A DNA stretch of 64,000 nt from contig WYBU01000019.1 in assembly GCA_011525745.1 (NCBI GenBank), positions 1 through 64,000 on the forward strand, written 5' to 3'. Position numbers and translations under genes: made by a program. Positions 52,939-61,431 of the stretch are shown here, piece by piece (positions within the stretch are counted from its first letter, which is position 1; every line of letters begins with the position of its first letter). Source of the stretch: Planctomycetaceae bacterium (lineage in GTDB: Bacteria; Planctomycetota; Phycisphaerae; UBA1845; UTPLA1). Under the pieces are notes generated by a model. That model saw only the letters and a list, made by a program, of their open reading frames with translations. It was not told the origin of the DNA and did no database searches.

Positions 52939-53682
52939 ATGCGCGCCGCAACGCATCAAATACCACCTCGCCGCTCCCGAACGGTCGCGCTTCGGCTCGG
53001 ATTCACCGCGCTCGTTCTGAGTGTGCTGGCGCTTGCTTCCTGTCAGAATCCGGCGACAAACACCGCCGCGCCGAAGGAACGCCCGACGCCGGTGGTGCTG
53101 AACTTCGACGAGGATGCGCCCGGCGCGCTGCCGGAAGGTTGGCGACCGGCCATCATCAACGGCGCGGCCGCGGACATCGAGTGGCGGATTGCGACGGATT
53201 CGTTCGCCCCGTCGCGGCCGAACGTGCTGGCGCTGGCGCGGGCCGGAAACGACCGGCGGGCGTCGAACCTGTGCATCTGGCATCGGGACGTACTGGAAGA
53301 TGTGGAGCTGCGAGTGAGTTGCTCAGGAGACTACGGCGCGGGGATCGCGTTCCGGCTGGACGATCAGCTCAACGGCTACGTGGCGCGCGTCAATCCGGCC
53401 GAAGGCAATCTACGCCTGTTCAAGCTGGTCGATGGAGAGCGGATTTCGCTGAGCGGGCAGCCGCTGCGGTATGCCGACGAGGACGGCTGGTACCGGTTGA
53501 TTGTCAGCGTTCGCGACGATGTAATCCACGTCGTTCTGGAAGGATATGACGGCCGGTTGGCGCGGCGCAACGAGCTTGAGCATCGCGACGAGAGTTTCGT
53601 GCGACCGGGTCGCGTGGCGTTGTGGACGCGTGCGGATTCGCTGGGACGGTTCGACGACGTCGAGATTCGTCCGCTGGAATAG
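52939..53682 (+). CDS. Lipoprotein with LamG/DUF1080-like beta-sandwich domain
   Basis: About 247 residues from the ATG at 52939 (52846 is an alternative). The leader VALRLGFTALVLSVLALASC is a lipoprotein signal. The mature part, VVLNFDEDAPGALPEGW, IEWRIATDSFAPSRP, VLEDVELRVSCSGDYGAGIAFRLDD, NGYVARVNPAEGNLRLFKL and YRLIVSVRDDVIHVVLEGYDG, has the order of concanavalin-like laminin-G/DUF1080 domains, which bind or cut glycans in planctomycetes (family knowledge). No catalytic residue is identified. It is divergent from the toroid gene. Confidence 0.75.
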   Translation: MRAATHQIPPRRSRTVALRLGFTALVLSVLALASCQNPATNTAAPKERPTPVVLNFDEDAPGALPEGWRPAIINGAAADIEWRIATDSFAPSRPNVLALARAGNDRRASNLCIWHRDVLEDVELRVSCSGDYGAGIAFRLDDQLNGYVARVNPAEGNLRLFKLVDGERISLSGQPLRYADEDGWYRLIVSVRDDVIHVVLEGYDGRLARRNELEHRDESFVRPGRVALWTRADSLGRFDDVEIRPLE

Positions 53683-53997
53683 GAAGGCTGCACACGATTC
53701 GAAGGTGAAGTGCCCCAGGCTTGCCGCGGGTTGCCCGACCCCACGGCCACTCCGCCCGAGGAGCGTCTGCGGATCGTCGTGGCATTCGCCCGGAACCAGT
53801 CTTCGGCTCCAGCGCGGTGGCACGGTCAAGTCCTCGCGCGAGCGGCGTTTGGTGGAGGGTAACTCTGGACGCACCCTCGAGTACCGTTTGCGGGCCGCCT
53901 GCCCGCGGACCGCGCCAACCCCTGGTACGCGGCGTTGATTCCGGCGCGCGGCGTGGGATAGAATGCAAGGTTCGACCCACGCACCAAAGGGATTTCC
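53683..53997. other. Intergenic stretch with solo wobble-hairpin arm
   Basis: It lies between two plus-strand genes. It contains GTGGCACGGTCAAGTCCTCG (53817-53836), a left arm of the wobble-hairpin family without a clear right arm. AAGGGA, the ribosome site of the DsbA-like gene, is at its end. Nothing else recognised. Confidence 0.5.
53817..53840 (+). repeat. Left arm of the wobble-hairpin family, solo copy
   Basis: GTGGCACGGTCAAGTCCTCG then CGCG. One change from the consensus GTGGCACGGTCAAGCCCTCG. A weaker relative, GTGGCACGCAAGCCCTTGCG, is at 54743-54762. Confidence 0.6.
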
Positions 53998-54705
53998 ATG
54001 CTGTTGTTTCAGTCTCTCGTCAATCGTTTTCGCAATAGTTCCGTTGCCCTTGCCGAGATTACGCGGACCCGCCGGCGGGCAGCGGCGTTCTCTATGCTCG
54101 CGCTCCTGACGTTCGTCGTCGCGAGCGGCACGACGTGCATGGTCGTTCCGCCGCCCGGCAACGGCAACGGCAACGGCGTGGACGTCAACGAAATCCTGCG
54201 CGTGAAGGACGACGACCATGCCAAGGGCGCAGCCGATGCCCCGATCACGGTCATCGAGTACGCCGACTTCCAGTGCCCGGTGTGCCGCAACTTTTTCCTG
54301 CAAACCTATCCGACGATTGAGACCGAGTTCATCAACACCAACCAGGTGCGCTGGGTGTTCCGGCACTTCCCGCTGCGCAGCATTCATCCATGCGCCGAGG
54401 CGTCGTCGCGCGGTTCCGAGTGCGCCCACGACCAGGGCATGTTCTGGGAATTTCACGATCGCCTCTTCAACAGTCCCAACCAACTGTGCAACGACGATCT
54501 CAAGCTGCATGCCCAGGCGCTGGGACTTGATTCCGCCACGTTCGACTCCTGCATCGACAACCGCGACAAGGCCGCCCGCGTGCAGCGCGACTTCGACGAA
54601 GGCGTGCTGCTGGGGATCACCGGGACGCCCACGTTCTTCATCAACGGCCGCAAGGTCGTCGGGTTCCGATCCGTCGAGGAATTCCGGGCCGAGCTGGGGC
54701 AGTAG
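53998..54705 (+). CDS. DsbA-like thioredoxin-fold lipoprotein
   Basis: A 235-residue protein. A hydrophobic leader (FSMLALLTFVVASGTTC) may be a lipoprotein signal with Cys47; a Gly-Asn repeat linker (PPPGNGNGNG) follows. The thioredoxin fold has the active site CPVC (Cys93, Cys96) in IEYADFQCPVCRNFF, an inserted helical domain, and the cis-Pro loop ITGTPTFFINGRKVVG. This is the BdbD/DsbA-type layout (Thioredoxin_4) of secreted thiol oxidases or disulfide isomerases. AAGGGATTT lies just before the ATG. Probably acts on exported Cys-rich proteins (inference). Confidence 0.9.
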   Translation: MLLFQSLVNRFRNSSVALAEITRTRRRAAAFSMLALLTFVVASGTTCMVVPPPGNGNGNGVDVNEILRVKDDDHAKGAADAPITVIEYADFQCPVCRNFFLQTYPTIETEFINTNQVRWVFRHFPLRSIHPCAEASSRGSECAHDQGMFWEFHDRLFNSPNQLCNDDLKLHAQALGLDSATFDSCIDNRDKAARVQRDFDEGVLLGITGTPTFFINGRKVVGFRSVEEFRAELGQ

Positions 54706-55037
54706 GCTATCGCGCAGAAACGGCCTGACGCTTTCACGAGGAGTGGCACGCAAGCCCTTGCGCGCGGCGGCTTTGTTGAATCACACAAGCGCGTCTCGCG
54801 AGGGAATGGCAGCCATGAAGTCAACCCGGAGCGTTCGGTTCGCATTCAAGAGCCGGCGGTCAAGGCCGCAGGACGACACCGCCGGTTGCCGTCGCACTCA
54901 CCCCATCGCACCGTTACGGCGCGCCAGCATCGTTCACCAGCGCCGGGCACGGTATTCGCAACACGGCATCCCAGGCGAGTGGGCAATTGAATGATGCTTT
55001 CGCAGGTCGTAAATTCGCATACGCGCCCCACGCCGCT
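54706..55037. other. Long intergenic stretch between convergent genes
   Basis: It contains a degenerate left arm of the wobble-hairpin family (GTGGCACGCAAGCCCTTGCG, 54743-54762) and possibly a decayed right arm (CGCGAGGGAATGGCAG, 54797-54812). No T-rich terminator and no convincing gene. Confidence 0.45.
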
Positions 55038-56810
55038 TCACCGCCGCAGTTCAACGATAACGACCAAACGAACGGCACTTCCGCCCGCGGGCGGACTCTT
55101 CGCGGTTGATGCTCCCCGGTACGCCTCGCGCGCCCGCGGCCAGCGCGGCTCGGCCAGAACGCGCCCGATCCTCTCCTCGTCCTCGCTGGACGGCGGCCGT
55201 CCACCGATCAGATGAACGTACCACCGCGCCGGTGTGGCGGCGTCGCGCTCGAGCAGTTGCTCGTACGTCCATGGCGCTTCCGGCCATTCATCCCAGGTCA
55301 GCCCGGAGTAATACACGACCTGCGACAGCCGTCGATCGGCCAGCACGCGATCGGTTGCGGCGGCGTTTACTCGCAGCCACATTGCCGCGTCGCGCAGATA
55401 ACGCTGCGAGTCGTTGATGGATTTCGGGCCAAGGACCGACATGATCACGCACACCGCACCCAACGTGCCGGCCGCACCCGCGCCGCCGTATCGTTCGCGC
55501 ACACGCTCAAGCATGGCCAGCAGGCCCGCGGCAGCCCAGGGAATCGTCAGCCCGGCCGGGACCAGCAGGTAGCGCGTGCTGATGACTTCAAAAGATCGCG
55601 ACCGCAGGTAGACGGCGATGCAGTGCACGACCAACAACAAGAGAATGAATCGGGTCGGATCGGCGGCCGCTCGCGGCACGCGCCGCCACAGCAGCGCGAA
55701 CAGTGCGAGCGCGGAATAAACGTAGCGGCCCGACTTGGCCCAACCATCCACGATTTGCAGCGGCGCTGGCGCCAGCGCGGCTGCGGGCGCGCCCGTCACG
55801 GCGGCGCGCGCGTGGGGATCATCGCCTTGGACTGCTGATGCCGGATTTCTTTGCCTCCCGCGATGAGCGGCAAGCGATGTGCCGCGAAATCCCAACAAGG
55901 AATTCGAATTGTCGACAGACAGTGTCGCCGCTTTTTCTCCCCTTCGCCGCTCCGTGGCTTCGTCACTTCGTCGCTTCGCTCCGCTGTCACCCACCGCCTG
56001 CGACGCCGGCCCCATGAGCAGATCGCCAATACTCTTCTTGTGCATCAACCGACCGGTCACGGCCACGTAAGGCAGTAGCGGCACAAGAAACGCGAGCCAC
56101 AGCGCGCCTGCGGCTACGGCGACCCGATGCCATCGGACGGACCGGCCGCGCTTTGGCCAGCACAGCCAAAGCGTCGCCGCGACGGGTATCCCCATCGCTT
56201 CCTGCCGAATCAGGTACGCCGCCGCGGCCAACACGCCGCCTGTGACGAGCCGAATCCAGATGGCCCGGCCAATGCGCGGCTTCTCGCCGTCGTCGTCGCG
56301 GCGAATTGCAGACACCGCCTGACAGCACAGAAAAACCGACGCAAGGTAAACGGCCAGGTGCGGCATGTCCGAAAGGACGTCGCCGCCAAGCTGATGCGCC
56401 TGCGGCCAGAAGACGACCAGCAACGCCGCCAAGGCGGCGGACCGGCGATCGAAGAGCCGCGCCGACAGCAGCCACAAAAGCGGCGCGCAGGCCACGTAGC
56501 CGGCCGCGGAGACGATTTGTCCCGCGCGCAGCCACGCATCGGCCGGATGGTCGCCGAGCCACTGGCCGATCAGGCCGTGCAATCCGAGGATCATGGCCGA
56601 AAAGCCCGGCTGCGACAGATGGGCCTTCATGTAGAAAACGGGGTCCTCGCCGAGTTGCCGCGCGAACCGCAGAAAGTGAACGCCATCGCCGCTGACGCAG
56701 GCCAGACGTGACGCCGCGACGACGGCCGACGAGATCACCAGGGGGATCAGCAGCATCAGCCAGACCGGGCTGACGCCCGAAGCAGGTTGGTCGCGACTCG
56801 CCGGCGCCAT
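55038..56810 (-). CDS. GT39/ArnT-like membrane glycosyltransferase with inserted segment
   Basis: A protein of 590 residues with about ten membrane segments. The first loop has CVSGDGVHFLRFARQLG with the acidic residue typical of PMT/ArnT-type enzymes, which use lipid-linked sugars to modify proteins or lipids. HLSQPGFSAMILGLHGLIG, SDMPHLAVYLASVFL and AAAAYLIRQEA match that family's membrane blocks; the C-terminal soluble part is small. Between residues 273 and 340 is a hydrophilic, Arg/Ser/Ala-rich stretch (AKRRSDEATERRRGEKAAT) whose DNA resembles intergenic repeats elsewhere in the window. The start at 56810 is chosen over 56846 for a cleaner N-terminus. Confidence 0.75.
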   Translation of the reverse strand: MAPASRDQPASGVSPVWLMLLIPLVISSAVVAASRLACVSGDGVHFLRFARQLGEDPVFYMKAHLSQPGFSAMILGLHGLIGQWLGDHPADAWLRAGQIVSAAGYVACAPLLWLLSARLFDRRSAALAALLVVFWPQAHQLGGDVLSDMPHLAVYLASVFLCCQAVSAIRRDDDGEKPRIGRAIWIRLVTGGVLAAAAYLIRQEAMGIPVAATLWLCWPKRGRSVRWHRVAVAAGALWLAFLVPLLPYVAVTGRLMHKKSIGDLLMGPASQAVGDSGAKRRSDEATERRRGEKAATLSVDNSNSLLGFRGTSLAAHRGRQRNPASAVQGDDPHARAAVTGAPAAALAPAPLQIVDGWAKSGRYVYSALALFALLWRRVPRAAADPTRFILLLLVVHCIAVYLRSRSFEVISTRYLLVPAGLTIPWAAAGLLAMLERVRERYGGAGAAGTLGAVCVIMSVLGPKSINDSQRYLRDAAMWLRVNAAATDRVLADRRLSQVVYYSGLTWDEWPEAPWTYEQLLERDAATPARWYVHLIGGRPPSSEDEERIGRVLAEPRWPRAREAYRGASTAKSPPAGGSAVRLVVIVELRR

Positions 56811-56929
56811 GCGGGGCAGTCTGCATGGTTCGGCGCGGGGACGCAATAGTGCGCTGGGCCGATGTGCGCCGCGTGGTTATCATTCCGTGGGCGGCGCGTT
56901 CGATACCGCCTTCAAAGGAGAAACGATTC

Positions 56930-58099
56930 ATGACGCCTACGATTCGATACCGCACCGTCAACTTCATGCTGACACTTGGCGCAATCACGGCGATCGCGTC
57001 GCCGCCGGCCCGCGCCCAGACGCCCCCGAAGCCCGCCGACGTGGTCGTTGTCGAAGCCGACGGCGAGGGCGTGACGCGCGAAGCCGCGCTGAAGGTTGCC
57101 CTGCGGGCGGCGCTGGAAAAGGGCGGACAGCAGGAAATCTTCTCCGACACGAAAGTGCAGAACTTTCAGCTCATGCACGACACCATCCTCTCGCGGGCCG
57201 TCGGCCTCGTGAAAGACTACGAGGTCGTCAAAGAAGCGCCCGTCGTCGGCGGCACGTTCAAGGTCTGGATCAAGGCGCGCGTGTCGAAGAGCGTGCTGGC
57301 GCAAAGCTGGGGCGAGGTGCAGAACGTACTGAACCAGATCGGGCGGCCGAAGATTCTCGTGGCGATCACCGAGAAGATCGACGGCCGGACCGAGGATCAG
57401 AGCATTCTCGAGACCAAGATCGAAGAGCGCCTGCTGCGCAGCGGATTTGACATGGTCGAAAAATCCGGCGCGGCGTCGATTCGGCAGAAAGAACTCGACG
57501 ACGCCGCGGCCGAAGGCAACGTCGGCAAGCTCCAGGCCATTGCGAAGGATTTCGACGCGCACATCTTCATCGCCGGAACGGCCAACGCCAATCAGGCCGG
57601 GATCGAGGCCGTCTTCGGCGTGCCGATCGCCTTTTACAACTGCGACGTGCAGGTCAAGGCCTTCTACACCGACACCGCCAAGCTGCTGGCAAGCAAGGGG
57701 CTGCCCTCAACTCGCGGCGGGGCACGCGGGCTGAAGGAGTACAGCCCCCAGGCCGGCAAGCAGGCCATCGACAACGTGAGCCAGCAGCTCATCAACGAAA
57801 TCTACGAGCAGGTGATGGAACAATGGTGCACGGCAATCAGCGCCGGCGGCGAGCTGGTGCTGGAGGTCGAGGGTTTCAGCTTCAAGCAGGGCAATGATCT
57901 GAAAAAACTGATCGCCTCGATCGAAGGGGTGGAACACGTCAATTTCAAACTGACCAAAGGCGTGGCCACGTACGCCATCAACGCGAAGATGAGCGCGCAG
58001 GACCTGGCCGAGAAGTTGAGTGAGGGCGAGGTTGCGAAGGTTATTGAAATCGTCGACCTCAAGCAGAACCGCTTGCAGGCCAAGGCCGTCGGGGGTTGA
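56930..58099 (+). CDS. Exported FlgT/LPP20-like protein
   Basis: 389 residues with a signal peptide (FMLTLGAITAIASPPARA). The first 110 mature residues, VVVEADGEGVTREAALKVAL, RAALEKGGQQEIFSD, MHDTILSRAVGLVKDYEVVKE and GTFKVWIKARVSKSVL, follow the FlgT N-terminal/LPP20 pattern. The middle (PKILVAITEKIDGRTED, LETKIEERLLRSGFDMVEK) looks like a FlgT or CsgG-type middle domain, and the C-terminus (VLEVEGFSFKQGNDLKKLIASI) may be an SPOR-like or BON-like fold. AAAGGAG is 10 bases before the ATG. Not flagellar by context. Possibly an outer-membrane-associated assembly factor. Confidence 0.75.
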   Translation: MTPTIRYRTVNFMLTLGAITAIASPPARAQTPPKPADVVVVEADGEGVTREAALKVALRAALEKGGQQEIFSDTKVQNFQLMHDTILSRAVGLVKDYEVVKEAPVVGGTFKVWIKARVSKSVLAQSWGEVQNVLNQIGRPKILVAITEKIDGRTEDQSILETKIEERLLRSGFDMVEKSGAASIRQKELDDAAAEGNVGKLQAIAKDFDAHIFIAGTANANQAGIEAVFGVPIAFYNCDVQVKAFYTDTAKLLASKGLPSTRGGARGLKEYSPQAGKQAIDNVSQQLINEIYEQVMEQWCTAISAGGELVLEVEGFSFKQGNDLKKLIASIEGVEHVNFKLTKGVATYAINAKMSAQDLAEKLSEGEVAKVIEIVDLKQNRLQAKAVGG

Positions 58100-58209
58100 T
58101 CCATTAGGTGGCGCGCCGCGAAGCGGCGGGTTCACGATGACAGGGAATCGAATCGACCATCATACGAGCGAGTGCTGGCCCCGCTCGTCACCCCACCGTC
58201 CCCGCTCGT

Positions 58210-58231
58210 GACCCCCGCGGGGGCGGGGGTC
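58210..58231. terminator. Strong GC stem-loop between convergent genes
   Basis: GACCCCCGC-GGGG-GCGGGGGTC is a perfect 9-bp stem with a 4-base loop. It lies between the ends of the FlgT-like gene (+, 58099) and the S46 peptidase gene (-, 58314). No T-run follows on either strand, so a bidirectional, Rho-assisted or structural role is possible. Confidence 0.55.
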
Positions 58232-58280
58232 CGTTCCGACCATACGGCGTCGTGCCTTTATTCAGCTCAGGCACGGTCAT

Positions 58281-58301
58281 GGATTCCCGCCTGCGCGGGA
58301 A
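58281..58301. repeat. TTCCCGC-CTGC-GCGGGAA hairpin, copy 2
   Basis: GGATTCCCGCCTGCGCGGGA plus A, identical over 21 bases to the copy around 34546-34566 and in the same orientation. It is 12 bases beyond the stop of the S46 peptidase gene on the minus strand. Just upstream is GGCACGGTCATGG, akin to the wobble-hairpin left arm. Confidence 0.7.
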
Positions 58302-58313
58302 AGACGAGTCGAG

Positions 58314-60398
58314 TCACTTCGTTCCCGTCAGTTCCTTCACGAGCCACGGTGCGTCGTACATGGTTTTCAGCGCCTCGATGATGGCCCGTGAATCGACGGC
58401 CACCGCCCGCGCCTCTTCCTCGGTGTAGATGAAGTCGAACACCAGGCTCTGGATGTTGCCGTCGAAGATCAGCCCCACCACCTCGCCCGCCTTGTTGACG
58501 ACCGGGCTGCCTGAGTTGCCGCCGATGATGTCGGCCGTGCAGACGAAGTTGTAGGGCGTGGCGGGGTTGAGCTTGTCCTTGCGTTCCAGCCAGCGATCGG
58601 GCAGATCGAAGGGCGCGACGCCGCCGCGCTCCTTGTGGCGCTGATACAGCCCGGCGAAGTCGGTGAACGCGGGTATGCGTCGGCCATTTTCCTCGTATCC
58701 GCGGATGGTCCCGAAGGCCAGGCGCAGCGTGAACGTTGCATCGGGATACATGTCCTCGCCGTAGCGAGCGAAGCGGGCCTCGGCGATGGCGGCGTACGAG
58801 GCGCGCTGCACCGCCTCGATCTCGTCCTCGTAACGCTTTCGCAACGCGCGCGCCTCGGCATCGACCGACGCCGCGAAGCGGATCATCGCATCGTCGCAGG
58901 CGGCGATCGCCTCCTTGCCGCCCTCGCCCAGTTTGCGCCGCTCGGCCACGTCCTTGATCCGGGCGCCGCGCACGAGCTGTTCGGCGCGATGTCGCGGCGA
59001 CCGGCCGTCAAGAATGCGCACGACCGTCGGATCGTCGCCGCCGAGCATCTCGGCGAATAGCGACAGCGCCGACGCCAGCCGGTCGATCTCCAGTTCGTCG
59101 TAAAGCGGAGCGGGCGAATAAAGCTGCTGATAAAGTGAGTCCAGTTCCGAATCGCTGTATTCCGGCAGTCGCTCGGCGTTGGGTTTGGGCTTCTCGTCGG
59201 CGAGCCGCACGAGGTGACGAGCGACGTCGAACAGCCGGCAGCGCGACAATGCGGCCTGAAGCCGATATCGGACATAGAACTCGCGGTAACGACCCATCGC
59301 CTCGGCAAGACGATCCCAGGCTTCGCCCCACTTCCTTGCATTCTCGGGATCGGCGGCGACGGTGGAGCGCAGCGTTTTTTCATCGGCGACTTTTTTCCGC
59401 ATCAACTCCGGATCGTGCAGGCCCTCCATCATGCCCGTGTAGGCCTTGCGGCTGTTCTGCACGCCGAAGTATTCCTCCAGCGCGATGCGGCGGTTCTCCT
59501 CGCCTCGGCCCATGAAGACGGCGAGCTGAACCTCGCGCCGCCACAGGTTGTTCAGGTGCGTCGGCAGGTGAACGTCGCGCAAAAAACGCAGATGGTCCAC
59601 CGTGTTCTGTCGCTGCGTGCGGCCCGGATGTCCCAGCACGAAGATCAACTCGCCGTCCTTCGCCCCGGCCGCGGACCACTTCAGATAATGCTCCGTCTTC
59701 AGCGGCCGGTCGTTCTCGTAGATGCGGAAGAAACACATGTCGAGATCGAATCGCGGATATTCGAAATTGTCGTTGTCGCCGCCGAAAAACGCGATCTGCC
59801 GCTCGGGCGCCATCACCAGGCGCACGTCCGCGAACCGCTGGTAGTGGTACAGGTGATAGCGCGCCCCCTGATAAAGCGTGACGACCTGGCAGTCCATGCC
59901 GCTCTTTTTTTCCGCTTCCTCCTCGATCGTGATGATGGCCTTGCGCCGCGCGGTGTTTGCATCCGCCGCGCTCATGCCGGCCGTGGCGGCGGCCGTCACT
60001 CGCTCGGTCACGTCCTCGATTTCCCACAACACGTTCAGTTCCAAATCCGGACATTTCAGCTCATCCTCGCGCTTCGCGGCGAGAAAGCCGTCCTCGAGCA
60101 GATTTCGGTCCGGCGTGCTGAGCTTCTCGAGCACGTCCGAGCCGACGTGGTGATTGGTCACGACCAGACCGTCCGGCGAGACGATGCTGCCCGAGCCGCC
60201 AAGATTGAAACGCACGCACGACTTCTGCAAATGTTGCAACCACTCGGCCTTCGGCTCAAAGCCGTAGCGCTGCTGAAGCAGCTTCACCGGCGGGCGGTTG
60301 AGCAACCACATGCCTTCATCCGCCCGCGACGGCATGGCGGCGGTCGCGAGCGACAGCGTCAGAACCAGCAACAGGGTGCGAAACATACGGCGGTGCAT
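58314..60398 (-). CDS. S46-family serine peptidase (DPP7/DPP11 type)
   Basis: A 694-residue exported dipeptidyl peptidase that removes dipeptides from the N-terminus of peptides. The signal peptide is TLLLVLTLSLATAAMPSRA; the mature end begins DEGMWLLNRPP. The catalytic triad is visible: His in VVTNHHVGSDV, Asp in FGGDNDNFEYPRFD, and Ser in IIGGNSGSPVVN. FDLDMCFFRIYENDRP and LGHPGRTQRQNT are other family landmarks. GAGGATTC precedes the ATG. The P1 preference cannot be read with certainty. It has a hairpin repeat just beyond its stop. Confidence 0.93.
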   Translation of the reverse strand: MHRRMFRTLLLVLTLSLATAAMPSRADEGMWLLNRPPVKLLQQRYGFEPKAEWLQHLQKSCVRFNLGGSGSIVSPDGLVVTNHHVGSDVLEKLSTPDRNLLEDGFLAAKREDELKCPDLELNVLWEIEDVTERVTAAATAGMSAADANTARRKAIITIEEEAEKKSGMDCQVVTLYQGARYHLYHYQRFADVRLVMAPERQIAFFGGDNDNFEYPRFDLDMCFFRIYENDRPLKTEHYLKWSAAGAKDGELIFVLGHPGRTQRQNTVDHLRFLRDVHLPTHLNNLWRREVQLAVFMGRGEENRRIALEEYFGVQNSRKAYTGMMEGLHDPELMRKKVADEKTLRSTVAADPENARKWGEAWDRLAEAMGRYREFYVRYRLQAALSRCRLFDVARHLVRLADEKPKPNAERLPEYSDSELDSLYQQLYSPAPLYDELEIDRLASALSLFAEMLGGDDPTVVRILDGRSPRHRAEQLVRGARIKDVAERRKLGEGGKEAIAACDDAMIRFAASVDAEARALRKRYEDEIEAVQRASYAAIAEARFARYGEDMYPDATFTLRLAFGTIRGYEENGRRIPAFTDFAGLYQRHKERGGVAPFDLPDRWLERKDKLNPATPYNFVCTADIIGGNSGSPVVNKAGEVVGLIFDGNIQSLVFDFIYTEEEARAVAVDSRAIIEALKTMYDAPWLVKELTGTK

Positions 60399-60590
60399 GA
60401 TGAATCCTCGTTTCCGTTGGTCGCGACGCCCCCTTTCGCGCCGCGTGCAAGGCCGTTTGCGTATCGCGGCGCAGGCCGCGCGTCAAGCCGCGCGAGGCGC
60501 GCGGCGGCGTCCATTTCGCTCTGCAAGTCCGTCCCCGCTATAATCGTCGCCGTCAAGTGCGAGTCTACCATCACTCTGGAGAGCCTGTTC

Positions 60591-61202
60591 ATGAAGCGCA
60601 TGTGGCATCACCTGTTCAGTGCCGCGGTCGTGTTCTCGATCACCTGCGTCGGGCTGGCCGACGACAAGGACAAGCCGCCCAAGGAGAAGGAGGCAAAGTC
60701 GGACGTCAAGAAGGCCCCCGACTTCACGTTGAAGGATCTCGACGGCAAGACGCACGCTTTGAAGGACTACAAGGGCAAGTGGGTCGTGCTCGAGTGGGCC
60801 AACAAGGACTGCCCGGTCTGGCGCGCCCGGCTGAAGGAGTTGAAGAGCACGGCCGCCAAGTTCAAGGACAACAAGGACGTCGTCTGGCTGTTGATCGACT
60901 CGACCTACGCGATGGTCGAGGAGGACAACAAGAAGTACATGAAAGAAAACGAGGTCACGCGCCCGGTGCTCATCGACCGCGACGGCAACGTCGGCGAGGC
61001 CTACGACGCGCGAACCACGCCGCACATGTTCATCATCGACAAGGAAGGCAACATCGCCTACGACGGCGCGATCGACAATCAGAAGAAAGAAAAGGAATTT
61101 GTCAACTACGTGTCGAAGGCGATGGACGAGCTGCTGGCCGGCAAGCCGGTCAGTACGCCGAAGACCAATCCCTACGGCTGCTCGGTGAAATACAAGCGGT
61201 AG
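60591..61202 (+). CDS. Exported thioredoxin-fold (AhpC/TSA-like) protein with single Cys site
   Basis: A 203-residue protein with a signal peptide (LFSAAVVFSITCVGLA) and a Lys-rich spacer. The redoxin domain has PDFTLKDLDGKTHALKDYKG, WVVLEWANKDCPVWRARL, VWLLIDSTYAMVEEDNKKYM, RPVLIDRDGNVGEAYDARTT and PHMFIIDKEGNIAYDGAID. The usual CxxC is Cys-Pro-Val-Trp, so only the first Cys remains, as in 1-Cys peroxiredoxin-like proteins of planctomycetes. A second Cys near the end (NPYGCSVKYKR) could act as the resolving residue. GGAGAG is about 9 bases before the ATG. It is a likely peroxide- or thiol-related enzyme. Confidence 0.87.
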   Translation: MKRMWHHLFSAAVVFSITCVGLADDKDKPPKEKEAKSDVKKAPDFTLKDLDGKTHALKDYKGKWVVLEWANKDCPVWRARLKELKSTAAKFKDNKDVVWLLIDSTYAMVEEDNKKYMKENEVTRPVLIDRDGNVGEAYDARTTPHMFIIDKEGNIAYDGAIDNQKKEKEFVNYVSKAMDELLAGKPVSTPKTNPYGCSVKYKR

Positions 61203-61236
61203 GCGACGGCGTTGCACCCGCGGTTGTCCGCACGCG

Positions 61237-61263
61237 GAACCGAACCGCGACCGTGAGGGAGCG
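61237..61263 (+). repeat. 27-bp repeat beginning GAACCGAACCGCGACC, copy 2
   Basis: Identical over 27 bases to 14601-14627. It lies 34 bases after the stop of the thioredoxin-fold gene. A shorter relative with ACCGCGGCCGTGTG follows at 61342-61355. Confidence 0.8.
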
Positions 61264-61431
61264 ACGAGAAACGCCGCTTCACGGAGCGGGCGCGGGTGAC
61301 GAGTTGACGACCGCCCGCGCGCATGACCGCCCATTGAGCCGGACCGCGGCCGTGTGGAAGTGTTGGAACACCCTCACGCGCGGTCCTGAATCCGCCTTCA
61401 ACACGCGCACCGCACGTTGCATTGCTCGGCC

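Noticed and set aside
59214..60590. Upstream extension of the thioredoxin-fold gene on the plus strand
   Set aside because: It is antisense to the S46 peptidase gene; a signal peptide and ribosome site mark the true start at 60591.
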